Shown: piece after piece, positions 56,456-64,000 of the stretch | Layout: the number at the start of each line of letters is the position of its first letter | Numbering within the stretch: the stretch's first letter is position 1 | Source: an uncultured Aquimarina sp. | GTDB taxonomy: Bacteria; Bacteroidota; Bacteroidia; Flavobacteriales; Flavobacteriaceae | Direction: 5' to 3' | Assembly: GCA_947496555.1 (NCBI GenBank) | Contig: CANMDH010000005.1 | Span: forward strand, 1-64,000 | DNA: 64,000 nucleotides | Position numbers and translations under genes: made by a program | The notes under the pieces: model-generated | The model's database searches: none | What the model was told of the DNA's origin: nothing | Seen by the model: the letters and a program-made list of their open reading frames with translations, nothing else

Positions 56456-59311
56456 CTAGGCTTCTGCTTCCATATATTCTTCAATAGGAGCACAAGTACA
56501 GATTAAATTTCTATCTCCATAGGCATCATCTACACGACGTACCGTTGGCCAAAATTTGTTTTCGGCTATATAAGACAAAGGATACGCTGCTTGCTCCCTA
56601 GAGTATGGAAAATCCCAGGTGTCTGCAGTAAGCATTGCCAAAGTATGTGGTGCATTTTTCATCACGTTATTTGGGTTATCGGCACTAGCTTCAGCAATTT
56701 CCTTACGAATTGATAATAAAGCATCGCAAAATCTATCTAATTCGGCTTTGCTTTCGCTTTCTGTTGGCTCGATCATAATGGTTCCGGCAACCGGGAAAGA
56801 AACCGTAGGGGCATGAAAACCATAATCCATTAATCGTTTTGCTATGTCGGTTACTTCAATACCATTTGTTTTGAAAGGTCTACAATCAATAATCATTTCG
56901 TGTGCCGCTCTCCCTCTTTCACCTACATAAAGCACGTCATAGTGCCCATCCAAACGTTCTTTAATGTAATTTGCATTTAAGATGGCGTATTCGGTAGCTT
57001 CTTTAAGACCTTTTGTACCGAGCATTGTTATGTATCCATAAGAAATTAAACAAGCAAGGGCAGATCCCCAGGGTGCTGCAGATATTGCTGTAATTCCTTT
57101 GTCTCCACCTGTAGGTACAACTGGGTTCCCAGGTAAGAAAGGTACTAATTGTTTAGCAACACAAATGGGTCCAACTCCTGGGCCACCACCACCATGTGGG
57201 ATAGCAAATGTTTTATGCAGATTAAGGTGGCATACATCAGCTCCGATAGCTCCGGGGTTAGTCAAGCCAACTTGCGCATTCATATTAGCACCATCCATAT
57301 ATACTTGCCCGCCGTTGTCATGAATAATCTTGGTCACTTCTTTAATGGCAGATTCGTATACTCCATGTGTAGAGGGATAGGTAACCATTAATGCTGCCAG
57401 GTTATCTTTATATTTAAGCGCTTTTTCTCTTAAATCTTCTATATCTATATTTCCTTCTTCTGTAGCCTTGGTAACCACAACTTTCATTCCTGCCATCACC
57501 GCAGAAGCTGGATTGGTACCATGAGCAGAAGATGGAATGAGGCAAATATTCCTGTTATAATCTCCTCTGGATTCGTGATATGCGCGTATTACCATTAATC
57601 CGGCAAATTCCCCTTGTGCACCAGAATTTGGTTGAAGAGAGGTTGCTGCAAAACCGGTAATTTCGGTAAGCTGGTCTTCTAACTTTTTTAATATTTCCTG
57701 ATATCCTAATGCTTGATCTATCGGAACAAAAGGATGGATATTACCCCATTGCGGATCACTTAACGGTAGCATTTCTGAAGCTGCATTAAGCTTCATGGTA
57801 CAAGAACCAAGCGGAATCATAGAGTGATTCAAAGAGAGATCTTTACGTTCTAGCCTTTTGATATAACGCATCAATTCTGTTTCAGAATGATAGGTGTTAA
57901 ATACTTCATTGGTAAGGAAATCAGTAGTACGCTCAAGATTTTTATCAATACTCGATTTATTATCAATTTCTTTGATTTGAACGGCCTCTTTTCCAGCCAA
58001 CTTGGCAAAAATTGAAAGGATTGTATTCAAATCTTCAACAGTGGTGGCTTCATTCAGGGATATGGATACCGTTTTGGCATCAGGATAGTAGAAATTCACT
58101 TCGTGAGCTTCTGCTATTTCTTTTACTTTGGCGGCTTCAGCATTTATGCGAATGGTATCAAAATATGCCTCATTAAGTTGTTTAAAGCCTAATTTTTCTA
58201 ATTGTTTACTTAACTCTGAAGCCGAATTATTAACCTTCGAAGCAATATATTTCAGACCTTCAGATCCGTGATAAACAGCGTACATACCTGCCATTACTGC
58301 CAATAAAACTTGGGCTGTGCAAATGTTCGAAGTAGCCTTGTCACGTTTAATATGTTGTTCTCGTGTTTGTAGCGCCATGCGCAGTGCTCTGTCGCCATTC
58401 ATATCTTGTGTAACCCCAATAATTCTACCTGGGATATTTCTTTTGTATTGTTCTCTAGTGGCAAAATATGCCGCATGTGGTCCACCATAACCCATAGGAA
58501 TACCAAAACGTTGTGTAGTTCCTACTACGACATCAGCATCAAAACTTCCAGGGGATTTTAAAGACACTAAGCTTAATACATCTGCTGCCACGGCAACTTT
58601 AATTTCGGTTTGGTGGGCTTTTGCTACAAAATCGGCATAATCATATACTTGTCCGGATTTTCCAGGATATTGCAAAATCGCACCATAGAATTCAGTAGAA
58701 AAATCAAATTGTTGATGATTGCCAATTACTAGTTCTATATCTAATGGAATAGCCCTTGTCTTCAATAGTGAAAGAGTCTGAGGTAGAATCTCTTCAGAAA
58801 CAAAAAACTTGTTTACCCCATTTTTTTTCTGATCTCTAGAACGTACGGCAAATAACATGGTCATTGCCTCTGCAGCGGCTGTACTCTCGTCAAGAAGGGA
58901 GGCATTTGCAAGTTCCATCCCCGTAAGGTCACAGATCATGGTTTGATAATTCAACAATGCTTCTAGTCTTCCTTGAGCGATTTCTGCCTGATATGGAGTG
59001 TATGCAGTATACCATCCCGGATTTTCAAGAATATTTCTTTGAATTACCGCAGGCAAACATGCTTCATGGTATCCTAAACCAATATAGGTTTTAAATACAT
59101 TGTTTTTGGAAGATAGTTTTTGAATATGTGATGAGTATTCTTGCTCACTCATTGCTATAGCAAGATTAAGCGGTTTTTTTAAAAGAATGTCATCTGGCAC
59201 AGTTTCATAGATAAGTTGATCTATAGAATCTGCTTTAATTGTTTCTAACATACTTCCTAGATCCTCTTTAGATGGACCTATATGACGCAGTTTAAAGGAG
59301 TCAGTTTTCAT
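56456..59311 (-). CDS. gcvP: Glycine dehydrogenase (glycine cleavage P protein)
   Basis: 951 residues, full-length fused P protein. [14 protein letters not shown] start, [64 protein letters not shown], and the pyridoxal-phosphate lysine in [19 protein letters not shown]. It decarboxylates glycine and passes the aminomethyl group to the H protein. Confidence 0.96.
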   Translation of the reverse strand: MKTDSFKLRHIGPSKEDLGSMLETIKADSIDQLIYETVPDDILLKKPLNLAIAMSEQEYSSHIQKLSSKNNVFKTYIGLGYHEACLPAVIQRNILENPGWYTAYTPYQAEIAQGRLEALLNYQTMICDLTGMELANASLLDESTAAAEAMTMLFAVRSRDQKKNGVNKFFVSEEILPQTLSLLKTRAIPLDIELVIGNHQQFDFSTEFYGAILQYPGKSGQVYDYADFVAKAHQTEIKVAVAADVLSLVSLKSPGSFDADVVVGTTQRFGIPMGYGGPHAAYFATREQYKRNIPGRIIGVTQDMNGDRALRMALQTREQHIKRDKATSNICTAQVLLAVMAGMYAVYHGSEGLKYIASKVNNSASELSKQLEKLGFKQLNEAYFDTIRINAEAAKVKEIAEAHEVNFYYPDAKTVSISLNEATTVEDLNTILSIFAKLAGKEAVQIKEIDNKSSIDKNLERTTDFLTNEVFNTYHSETELMRYIKRLERKDLSLNHSMIPLGSCTMKLNAASEMLPLSDPQWGNIHPFVPIDQALGYQEILKKLEDQLTEITGFAATSLQPNSGAQGEFAGLMVIRAYHESRGDYNRNICLIPSSAHGTNPASAVMAGMKVVVTKATEEGNIDIEDLREKALKYKDNLAALMVTYPSTHGVYESAIKEVTKIIHDNGGQVYMDGANMNAQVGLTNPGAIGADVCHLNLHKTFAIPHGGGGPGVGPICVAKQLVPFLPGNPVVPTGGDKGITAISAAPWGSALACLISYGYITMLGTKGLKEATEYAILNANYIKERLDGHYDVLYVGERGRAAHEMIIDCRPFKTNGIEVTDIAKRLMDYGFHAPTVSFPVAGTIMIEPTESESKAELDRFCDALLSIRKEIAEASADNPNNVMKNAPHTLAMLTADTWDFPYSREQAAYPLSYIAENKFWPTVRRVDDAYGDRNLICTCAPIEEYMEAEA

Positions 59312-59340
59312 AGCTAAAAAAACAGTTGAGATTTTGACCG

Positions 59341-59348
59341 CAAAAGTA
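59341..59348 (-). promoter_or_regulatory. -7 box of gcvP
   Basis: Minus-strand TACTTTTG fits TAnnTTTG; it lies 29 bases upstream of the gcvP start. Confidence 0.5.
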
Positions 59349-59447
59349 CATATTTAATACTTAAAAATTTCACAATTAATTAACGAGAGGGTATCAAGTT
59401 TTTAACCAACTTCGAGGGTTATTAACAGATACCCTTAAATTTGTTGT

Positions 59448-60275
59448 GTGGAAATCATAAAAAGTATATTTCGATTTTACGTAAATAGTAGTATACATGT
59501 ATCCTTGGCCATTTGTTCTTTGGTAAGCGTCACATTTATGAAATTTGAGGTTACAAATGGAAATACCTTTCTTTTTCTTAGTTTTTTAGGATCAATCGCG
59601 GCTTATAACTTTGTGAAATACTCTAATTTTTCTAAACTTCATCATAAAAGATTAACTAGGTCTATTAAGGGGATCCGTATTTTGACTTATAGTTCTCTTG
59701 TTTTCTTCATGTACTTTGCTTTTAAGGTGCCTTCGAAAACCTTACTGTATATGTTCCCATTTATAATACTGACTATATTATATATTGTACCGGTTTTTCC
59801 AAATAAGAATAATCTAAGAAGCCTTGCCGGAGTAAAAATTTTTATTATCGCAGTGGTTTGGACCGGGATTACTGTAGTAGTGCCTGTAATATTTGCCGAA
59901 GCAAGTATGAATTTTGATTTCATGATTGAAGCCATACAGCGGTTTTTATTTATTATAGTTATAATGTTGCCGTTTGAAATTAGAGACCTTGAATATGATT
60001 CCTCTGCGCTAGAAACCATTCCTCAAACTATTGGTATTACCCGAACAAAGGTTTTTGGAAGTATTTTATTGGTGGTATTTTTATTACTTACAGCAATAAA
60101 GAAGGTACTTTCTCCTGTAGAAATTTTGAGCACAATTTTGGTTACTACTATAAGTCTATTGTTCTTGTGGGGAACCGAGAGGGAACAATCAAAATACTAT
60201 TGTTCTTTTTGGGTTGAAAGCGTACCTATAATGTGGTTAGTTATATTAGTTGTATTAACACACCTATTTAGTTAA
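59448..60275 (+). CDS. UbiA-like membrane protein
   Basis: 275 residues with eight or so hydrophobic segments. YNFVKYSNFSK (about 52-62) and RDLEYDSSALETIPQTIGITRTK (about 181-203) sit where UbiA prenyltransferases have their two Asp-rich motifs, but the first lacks the DxxxD pattern, so activity is doubtful. The start is GTG. It is divergent from gcvP and convergent with the small proteins after it. Confidence 0.65.
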   Translation: MEIIKSIFRFYVNSSIHVSLAICSLVSVTFMKFEVTNGNTFLFLSFLGSIAAYNFVKYSNFSKLHHKRLTRSIKGIRILTYSSLVFFMYFAFKVPSKTLLYMFPFIILTILYIVPVFPNKNNLRSLAGVKIFIIAVVWTGITVVVPVIFAEASMNFDFMIEAIQRFLFIIVIMLPFEIRDLEYDSSALETIPQTIGITRTKVFGSILLVVFLLLTAIKKVLSPVEILSTILVTTISLLFLWGTEREQSKYYCSFWVESVPIMWLVILVVLTHLFS

Positions 60276-60521
60276 TTCTTTACGCAATTGTTTTTTCATT
60301 TCTTCTTTTTTGGAAAGGCTAATGATTTGGATATCGGATTTCTTGATGGTTTTGGTGAGTTTTGTGTTTCTTTTCGAATATGCTCGGGTAACCTTACAGT
60401 AAAGTAAGCGAATATTTAGTTTAATTATTTCTATTAAAGAGGCCTCTCCATACTGATTTTTATCACAGATATGTTTTGCTTCTTCGCAGGATACAAATAA
60501 TTTATTAGCAGTAGTTTTCAT
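60264..60521 (-). CDS. Small ZAS-like protein, zinc site degenerate
   Basis: 85 residues, paralog of the next gene upstream (60556-60816): SCEEAKHICDKNQYGEAS and LLYCKVTRAYSKRNTKLTK align with it. In the ZAS motif HxxxCxxC the His is Arg and the second Cys is Thr, so zinc binding there is probably lost. Highly basic (rich in Lys). Probably cotranscribed with the sigma factor gene. Its stop overlaps the end of the UbiA-like gene. Confidence 0.7.
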   Translation of the reverse strand: MKTTANKLFVSCEEAKHICDKNQYGEASLIEIIKLNIRLLYCKVTRAYSKRNTKLTKTIKKSDIQIISLSKKEEMKKQLRKELTK

Positions 60522-60555
60522 TACAATATTTATACTTCTTTATTTTGAGGAGAAG

Positions 60556-60816
60556 TTACTTGTTTTCTGATATTTTTTGTTTTAGTCGTTCTTTCATAGC
60601 ATTCTTTTCATATTCATTAATGCTAATTACTTTTGGATCCTTTACGAGTTTGGTTAATTTTGTGTTTTTTGCAGAATATTTTCTACAGGCTCTACAGTAT
60701 AAAAGATGTATGTTAAGTTTTACCTTTTCCCAAAAAGTAGCTTCTTTATACTGATTTTTATCACAAAAATGATTTGCATCAGAACAGTTTACAAAAATTC
60801 CTTTATTATTACTCAT
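60556..60816 (-). CDS. Small ZAS-type putative anti-sigma factor
   Basis: 86 residues from the Met at 60816; the start at 60888 lies inside the sigma gene. Motif HLLYCRAC (HxxxCxxC) with the upstream NCSDANHFCDK region is the zinc anti-sigma pattern. It starts 8 bases after the ECF sigma stop. Soluble; no membrane segment. Likely partner and inhibitor of the sigma factor. Confidence 0.72.
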   Translation of the reverse strand: MSNNKGIFVNCSDANHFCDKNQYKEATFWEKVKLNIHLLYCRACRKYSAKNTKLTKLVKDPKVISINEYEKNAMKERLKQKISENK

Positions 60817-60824
60817 CTTTTCCT

Positions 60825-61379
60825 TTAAAACCAATTTTTTTCTAGGCATTCGGCCATTGCCGTACGTGCCCGGTGTATAATAACCCAAAGATTAGACGCA
60901 GTAATATCAAATTCATTACAAATAGCTTCCGTGTCAAACCCCTGTATAGTTTTCATTTTGAAAATTGAAGCTTGTTTCTCAGGTAGCTTATCCATACAAT
61001 TATGAATGGCTAATCCTAATTCTTCATTTTCAATTTCGCCTTCGGCATTACCGTCAAAAGGATCGGCAACTCGTTCTTCTAGCCAGTCACCTTCTGTTTC
61101 AGAATCTGATGTATAGTTTATTCTTACTTCTGCCTTACCTTTATTACTATTTATTTTACGATAATAATCAATAATTTTTCTTTTCAGAATAGAAATAAGC
61201 CAAGTACGCTCACTGGCTTCTCCTTTAAAATTTTTCATCGATTTAAGGCCAGCAAAGAATGTTTCTTGCACCAAATCTTGTGCAATTTCTTTATTATCAA
61301 CTCTTACAATGGTGTAGTTAAACAAGTAATCACTGTACTTATCAACCCATGCATTGGGGTCTATGGTATTTGTTGACAT
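60825..61379 (-). CDS. ECF RNA polymerase sigma factor
   Basis: 184 residues from the Met at 61379 (MSTNTIDPNAW); the start at 61445 lies upstream of the -7 box. Region 2: YSDYLFNYTIVRVDNKEIAQDLVQETFFAGL and ASERTWLISILKRKIIDYYR; region 4: LPEKQASIFKMKTIQGFDTEAICNEFDITASNLWVIIHRAR (helix-turn-helix). It is followed by its probable anti-sigma genes. Confidence 0.9.
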   Translation of the reverse strand: MSTNTIDPNAWVDKYSDYLFNYTIVRVDNKEIAQDLVQETFFAGLKSMKNFKGEASERTWLISILKRKIIDYYRKINSNKGKAEVRINYTSDSETEGDWLEERVADPFDGNAEGEIENEELGLAIHNCMDKLPEKQASIFKMKTIQGFDTEAICNEFDITASNLWVIIHRARTAMAECLEKNWF

Positions 61380-61403
61380 TTTGATTTCTATTGTTGTATT
61401 CAC

Positions 61404-61411
61404 CAAAAATA
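61404..61411 (-). promoter_or_regulatory. -7 box of the ECF sigma gene
   Basis: Minus-strand TATTTTTG fits TAnnTTTG and lies 24 bases before the ATG at 61379. Confidence 0.35.
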
Positions 61412-61498
61412 GGATAAAAAGTTGAATCTTAAGATGCTTTAACAAATGTATAATATGTAGAAATTGTTATTGACTCCTTACAACTTATATCAAAAGAT

Positions 61499-61969
61499 CT
61501 AGGAACCTATACACTTGTGTTTTTCCAAATGTAATTTGATGGATTGATTTCTTAGGGTTAAAAACCGCGTTAAATACCTTTTTAGAATTAATCTATCAAA
61601 GATTTTTCCTAAAATGCGAAAAGGAGTTTCATATTCTAAAATATCCAACATTTCTGTTTTTGAAAATGATGTACCTCTAAATATGTGCTGATGCTTAAAA
61701 GATTTGAAGTTTCCCTCTATCATTTCATCGGTAAAACTAATAGGAGATACAAAAGAAGTGATCTTGCTTTGATGAGTTAAATACATACCAAAATGTTTTC
61801 CTTTCCAGGTAACAGTTTCATTAAGTCCGATTAGGCCACAAGTTCGTCCGGATATTGCTTTTTCATTAGTTTGTTTTGCTGATATCACATGAAAATCTAT
61901 GTTCCTGGATAGATTAAAAACATCTTCTATTGGGGCCTTTATGTAGGTTTTTAGTTTTATGGTTGTCAT
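61499..61969 (-). CDS. SRPBCC (START-like) family protein
   Basis: 156 residues. KLKTYIKAPIEDVFNLSRNIDFHVISA, LIGLNETVTWKGKHFGM and FKSFKHQHIFRGTS fit the SRPBCC ligand-binding fold often annotated as cell-division-inhibitor-like. It is the last gene of a tight minus-strand operon; the gap to the next gene upstream is 6 bases. Confidence 0.82.
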   Translation of the reverse strand: MTTIKLKTYIKAPIEDVFNLSRNIDFHVISAKQTNEKAISGRTCGLIGLNETVTWKGKHFGMYLTHQSKITSFVSPISFTDEMIEGNFKSFKHQHIFRGTSFSKTEMLDILEYETPFRILGKIFDRLILKRYLTRFLTLRNQSIKLHLEKHKCIGS

Positions 61970-61975
61970 TGTATT

Positions 61976-62890
61976 TTAATTTGTAAGATCTTTTAAAGCA
62001 GTTTGAAGGTTAGGGAATGAAAATTCGAATCGATTTTCTTTCAACTTTCGTGGAACTACGTTACGACTTTTAAGTACTAGTTCAGTTTCTGTTTTTATGA
62101 TAATGGCACCAAATTCGAGAAGTGGTTTGGGTAATGGAATCCCTACAGGTATTTTTAGAACTTTTCTTAAAGTTTTCATGAATAAAAGATTTGTAGATGG
62201 TTTTGGAGATACAATATTTATAACACCGTCTAGATTCGTATTATGAATTATGAAGTCTATACTTCTTGCAAAATCCAATTCATGTATCCAACTTAACTTC
62301 TGGCTTCCACTACCTTGTTTTCCTCCAAACCCCATTTTTGTCAAGTTTAATATGGGTTGTAATGCACCCCCGTTTTTACCTAAAACAATTGAGGTTCTTA
62401 ATGCTACTTTTCGGGTTTTGGGTGTTTGTTGGCTAAAAAAAGATGTTTCCCAGGATGTGGCTACATGAACAGAAAACCCCGTACCAATTTCACCGGTAAT
62501 CTCATCCATTTCTTTATCCAAGGAATGGCGATATATAGTAGCGGTAGAAGAATTTAACCATATATTGGGAGGATTTAAACAGGATCGGATGGCTTCTCCT
62601 AATACATTTGTAGATTCTACTCTTGAGTTTAAGATTTGATTTTTATTTTTTTGTGTATATCTGCAATCCACGGATTTACCCGTCATATTGATAAGTACTT
62701 CTGCATCATTTAATTCGTTTTTCCAATCTCCAAGAGTTTTCGCATCCCAATGTATATAGTGAATATTACCATTTTTTTGATTTTTTCCTCGAGTTAGGAT
62801 TGTGATGCTTTCTACCTTGTCCTTAAAGTACTCAGCAAGTACTCCACCAAGAAATCCTGTTCCTGCCGCGATGACCATTTTTTTCATCAT
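61976..62890 (-). CDS. TIGR01777 NAD-dependent epimerase
   Basis: 304 residues. Rossmann start AAGTGFLGGVLAEYF, LINMTGKSVDCRY, NSSTATIYRHS and WIHELDFARSIDFI fit TIGR01777 (YfcH-like) proteins, an extended SDR group. An SRPBCC gene next to it is a frequent pairing. Substrate unknown. Confidence 0.88.
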   Translation of the reverse strand: MMKKMVIAAGTGFLGGVLAEYFKDKVESITILTRGKNQKNGNIHYIHWDAKTLGDWKNELNDAEVLINMTGKSVDCRYTQKNKNQILNSRVESTNVLGEAIRSCLNPPNIWLNSSTATIYRHSLDKEMDEITGEIGTGFSVHVATSWETSFFSQQTPKTRKVALRTSIVLGKNGGALQPILNLTKMGFGGKQGSGSQKLSWIHELDFARSIDFIIHNTNLDGVINIVSPKPSTNLLFMKTLRKVLKIPVGIPLPKPLLEFGAIIIKTETELVLKSRNVVPRKLKENRFEFSFPNLQTALKDLTN

Positions 62891-62895
62891 ATCTC

Positions 62896-63777
62896 TTATT
62901 TTTCTGCTGTAATTAAATAATATCCAAAATCATTCATGTGCAATCCAGATAGTAGTGCAAACAAAGATCCTTTTAGGTTTTTCCAACTTTGCGGTTTTAA
63001 AGATTCTTTCCGGAGTAATTTTTTGAATATAAAACCGGTGATGGCAAATGGCACATGTAATACAGACGGGGCCACCCTGAAGGATACATCTTCTACTTTT
63101 ATGTTTTTAAAGCCTATTTCTTTTAACGTTTTTTTTATTATCTGAATACTTCCTAACCCTTCTAGGCTCCATCCTTTACATAATTGCTCGTAACAGTAAT
63201 TGCTGCCTGCACATAATTTCTCTTCATCCTTCTTTATAAAAGCATCGGCAATGACTAACCTAGCGTTTGGTTTTAAGATGCGATATGCTTCTTGCAAGGT
63301 TTGTTTACTATGACCCGAGTGACAGAAACTCTCAATGCCATAGGCACCATCTACGCTATTAGTTTTAAACGAAGTATTCTTATAATTTTCTTCAAGAATT
63401 AACCCGTTCATGTTTTGTAATCTCTTGTTTCCCTGACTTACCTGAAATTTTGAAAGTGTGACCCCAATGATTTTTAGTAAAGGATATTTTCTAAGCCCAT
63501 ATCTCATGGTACCGCCAATACCACATCCAAGATCGGCTACTAGAGAGTTTCTTTTAAGTACATTAAGGCGATTAAATACCTGACTGTTCATTTCGTTAAG
63601 CATTGAATCTCTCTTAAATAAATTGGTTTTAAAAGGGATGTAATACCCAAAATGCATATTAAAATCTTTGCTCCAAAACTCATAATCTTCTGTTGCTTCA
63701 TCATAAAACCGGATGATTTTTTCTTTGGTAGCCGAACGTTTAATTCTTAGTTTTTGTAAAAGGGTTAAAGTGCTCAT
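62896..63777 (-). CDS. SAM methyltransferase (tocopherol/sterol methyltransferase-like)
   Basis: 293 residues. KIIRFYDEATEDYEFWSKDFNMHFGYY start, SAM motif VADLGCGIGGTMRYG, IIGVTLSKFQVSQGN, GAYGIESFCHSG and RLVIADAFI; the IESFCHSG segment resembles gamma-tocopherol and sterol C-methyltransferases. It probably methylates a small lipid-like molecule. Confidence 0.85.
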   Translation of the reverse strand: MSTLTLLQKLRIKRSATKEKIIRFYDEATEDYEFWSKDFNMHFGYYIPFKTNLFKRDSMLNEMNSQVFNRLNVLKRNSLVADLGCGIGGTMRYGLRKYPLLKIIGVTLSKFQVSQGNKRLQNMNGLILEENYKNTSFKTNSVDGAYGIESFCHSGHSKQTLQEAYRILKPNARLVIADAFIKKDEEKLCAGSNYCYEQLCKGWSLEGLGSIQIIKKTLKEIGFKNIKVEDVSFRVAPSVLHVPFAITGFIFKKLLRKESLKPQSWKNLKGSLFALLSGLHMNDFGYYLITAEK

Positions 63778-63788
63778 GATTTAAAATT

Positions 63789-64000
63789 TTAATAAAGGTT
63801 AAAGAAACCAATGCAGTTATAAACTAGTAATACGGTGTAGACCATCGCGAATAATACGAATAATGAATTCATAAAATAACTTCCAATTTTGAATATTCGT
63901 TTTTTAGGAATTTCATACATAGGATAATAGGCAATTTGTGTAAGAACTTTACCAACCCAGTATGCAGCTATCAATCCTGTTAAAGCTATTGCTAATGCAG
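63789..64000 (-). CDS. Membrane protein, cut by window end
   Basis: About 70 residues visible; the frame is open to the window edge and the start is outside. Two hydrophobic segments (LAIALTGLIAAYWVG and FMNSLFVLFAMVYTVLLVYN) flank a basic stretch EIPKKRIFK. Family not recognised. It stands 11 bases before the methyltransferase gene in the same operon. Confidence 0.6.
   Translation of the reverse strand, partial: ALAIALTGLIAAYWVGKVLTQIAYYPMYEIPKKRIFKIGSYFMNSLFVLFAMVYTVLLVYNCIGFFNLY

Noticed and set aside
1-64000. CRISPR arrays, insertion sequences, prophage or tRNA genes
   Set aside because: No regularly spaced repeats, transposase, integrase or cloverleaf was seen; the tandem heptamer at 53959 is too short and lacks spacers.

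Overview
The window looks like a chromosomal segment of a marine flavobacterium (Bacteroidota, Flavobacteriaceae; Aquimarina- or Kordia-like is a guess). Evidence: very AT-rich DNA, promoter -7 boxes of the TAnnTTTG type used by Bacteroidota, the gliding/type IX secretion genes gldJ and porV, a stand-alone pdhA-pdhC pair, GT3-type glycogen synthase and many short lipoprotein signals. I see no rRNA, tRNA, CRISPR, phage or insertion-sequence genes.

Region 1 (1 to about 29.8 kb) is a nonribosomal peptide biosynthetic cluster. Three collinear NRPS genes on the + strand (the first is cut by the window edge) give C-A-T-C / (half C)-A[FkbM methyltransferase]-T-E / C-A-T-C-A-T-E, that is four modules. 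By reading the binding-pocket residues I predict: module 1 possibly a basic residue, module 2 an aromatic residue (Phe/Tyr) that is epimerised, module 3 unknown, module 4 serine, epimerised. No thioesterase domain ends any of the three proteins. The same strand continues with a YceI-like secreted protein, a SyrD/PvdE-type peptide exporter and a GT1 glycosyltransferase. A minus-strand block then encodes a putative GT-A glycosyltransferase, a trehalose-6-phosphate synthase (GT20), a type II thioesterase, a CmlA-like diiron beta-hydroxylase and a eukaryote-like GT3 glycogen synthase. An Sfp-type phosphopantetheinyl transferase and a second FkbM methyltransferase follow on the + strand. The most attractive reading is a glycosylated peptide with a beta-hydroxylated and perhaps O-methylated aromatic D-residue: the CmlA-like enzyme would make the hydroxyl on the carrier-bound amino acid, and the FkbM domain embedded in the adenylation domain could methylate it.

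Region 2 (30 to 42.4 kb): a LanC-like lipoprotein with a CCG zinc motif, a DUF2652-like protein, murF, gldJ, porV, cdd, pdhA, pdhC, an M28 peptidase and an SDR. porU, which I remember as lying between gldJ and porV in Flavobacterium johnsoniae, is absent; 540 bp of noncoding DNA occupies that place.

Region 3 (42.4 to 56.4 kb): small secreted proteins (one lipoprotein with an apparent ATT start), a SprT-like/manC/DUF389 operon, DinB-, GNAT- and zinc-finger proteins, mlaE-mlaF, a PafA-type phosphatase, GT2, a four-helix protein next to a heptanucleotide tandem repeat, a methyltransferase, a KAS III-like synthase and a group III truncated haemoglobin.

Region 4 (56.4 to 64 kb): gcvP, a UbiA-like membrane protein, an ECF sigma factor followed by two paralogous ZAS-type small proteins (one with lost zinc ligands), and a minus-strand operon of SRPBCC protein, TIGR01777 epimerase, methyltransferase and a membrane protein cut by the window end.
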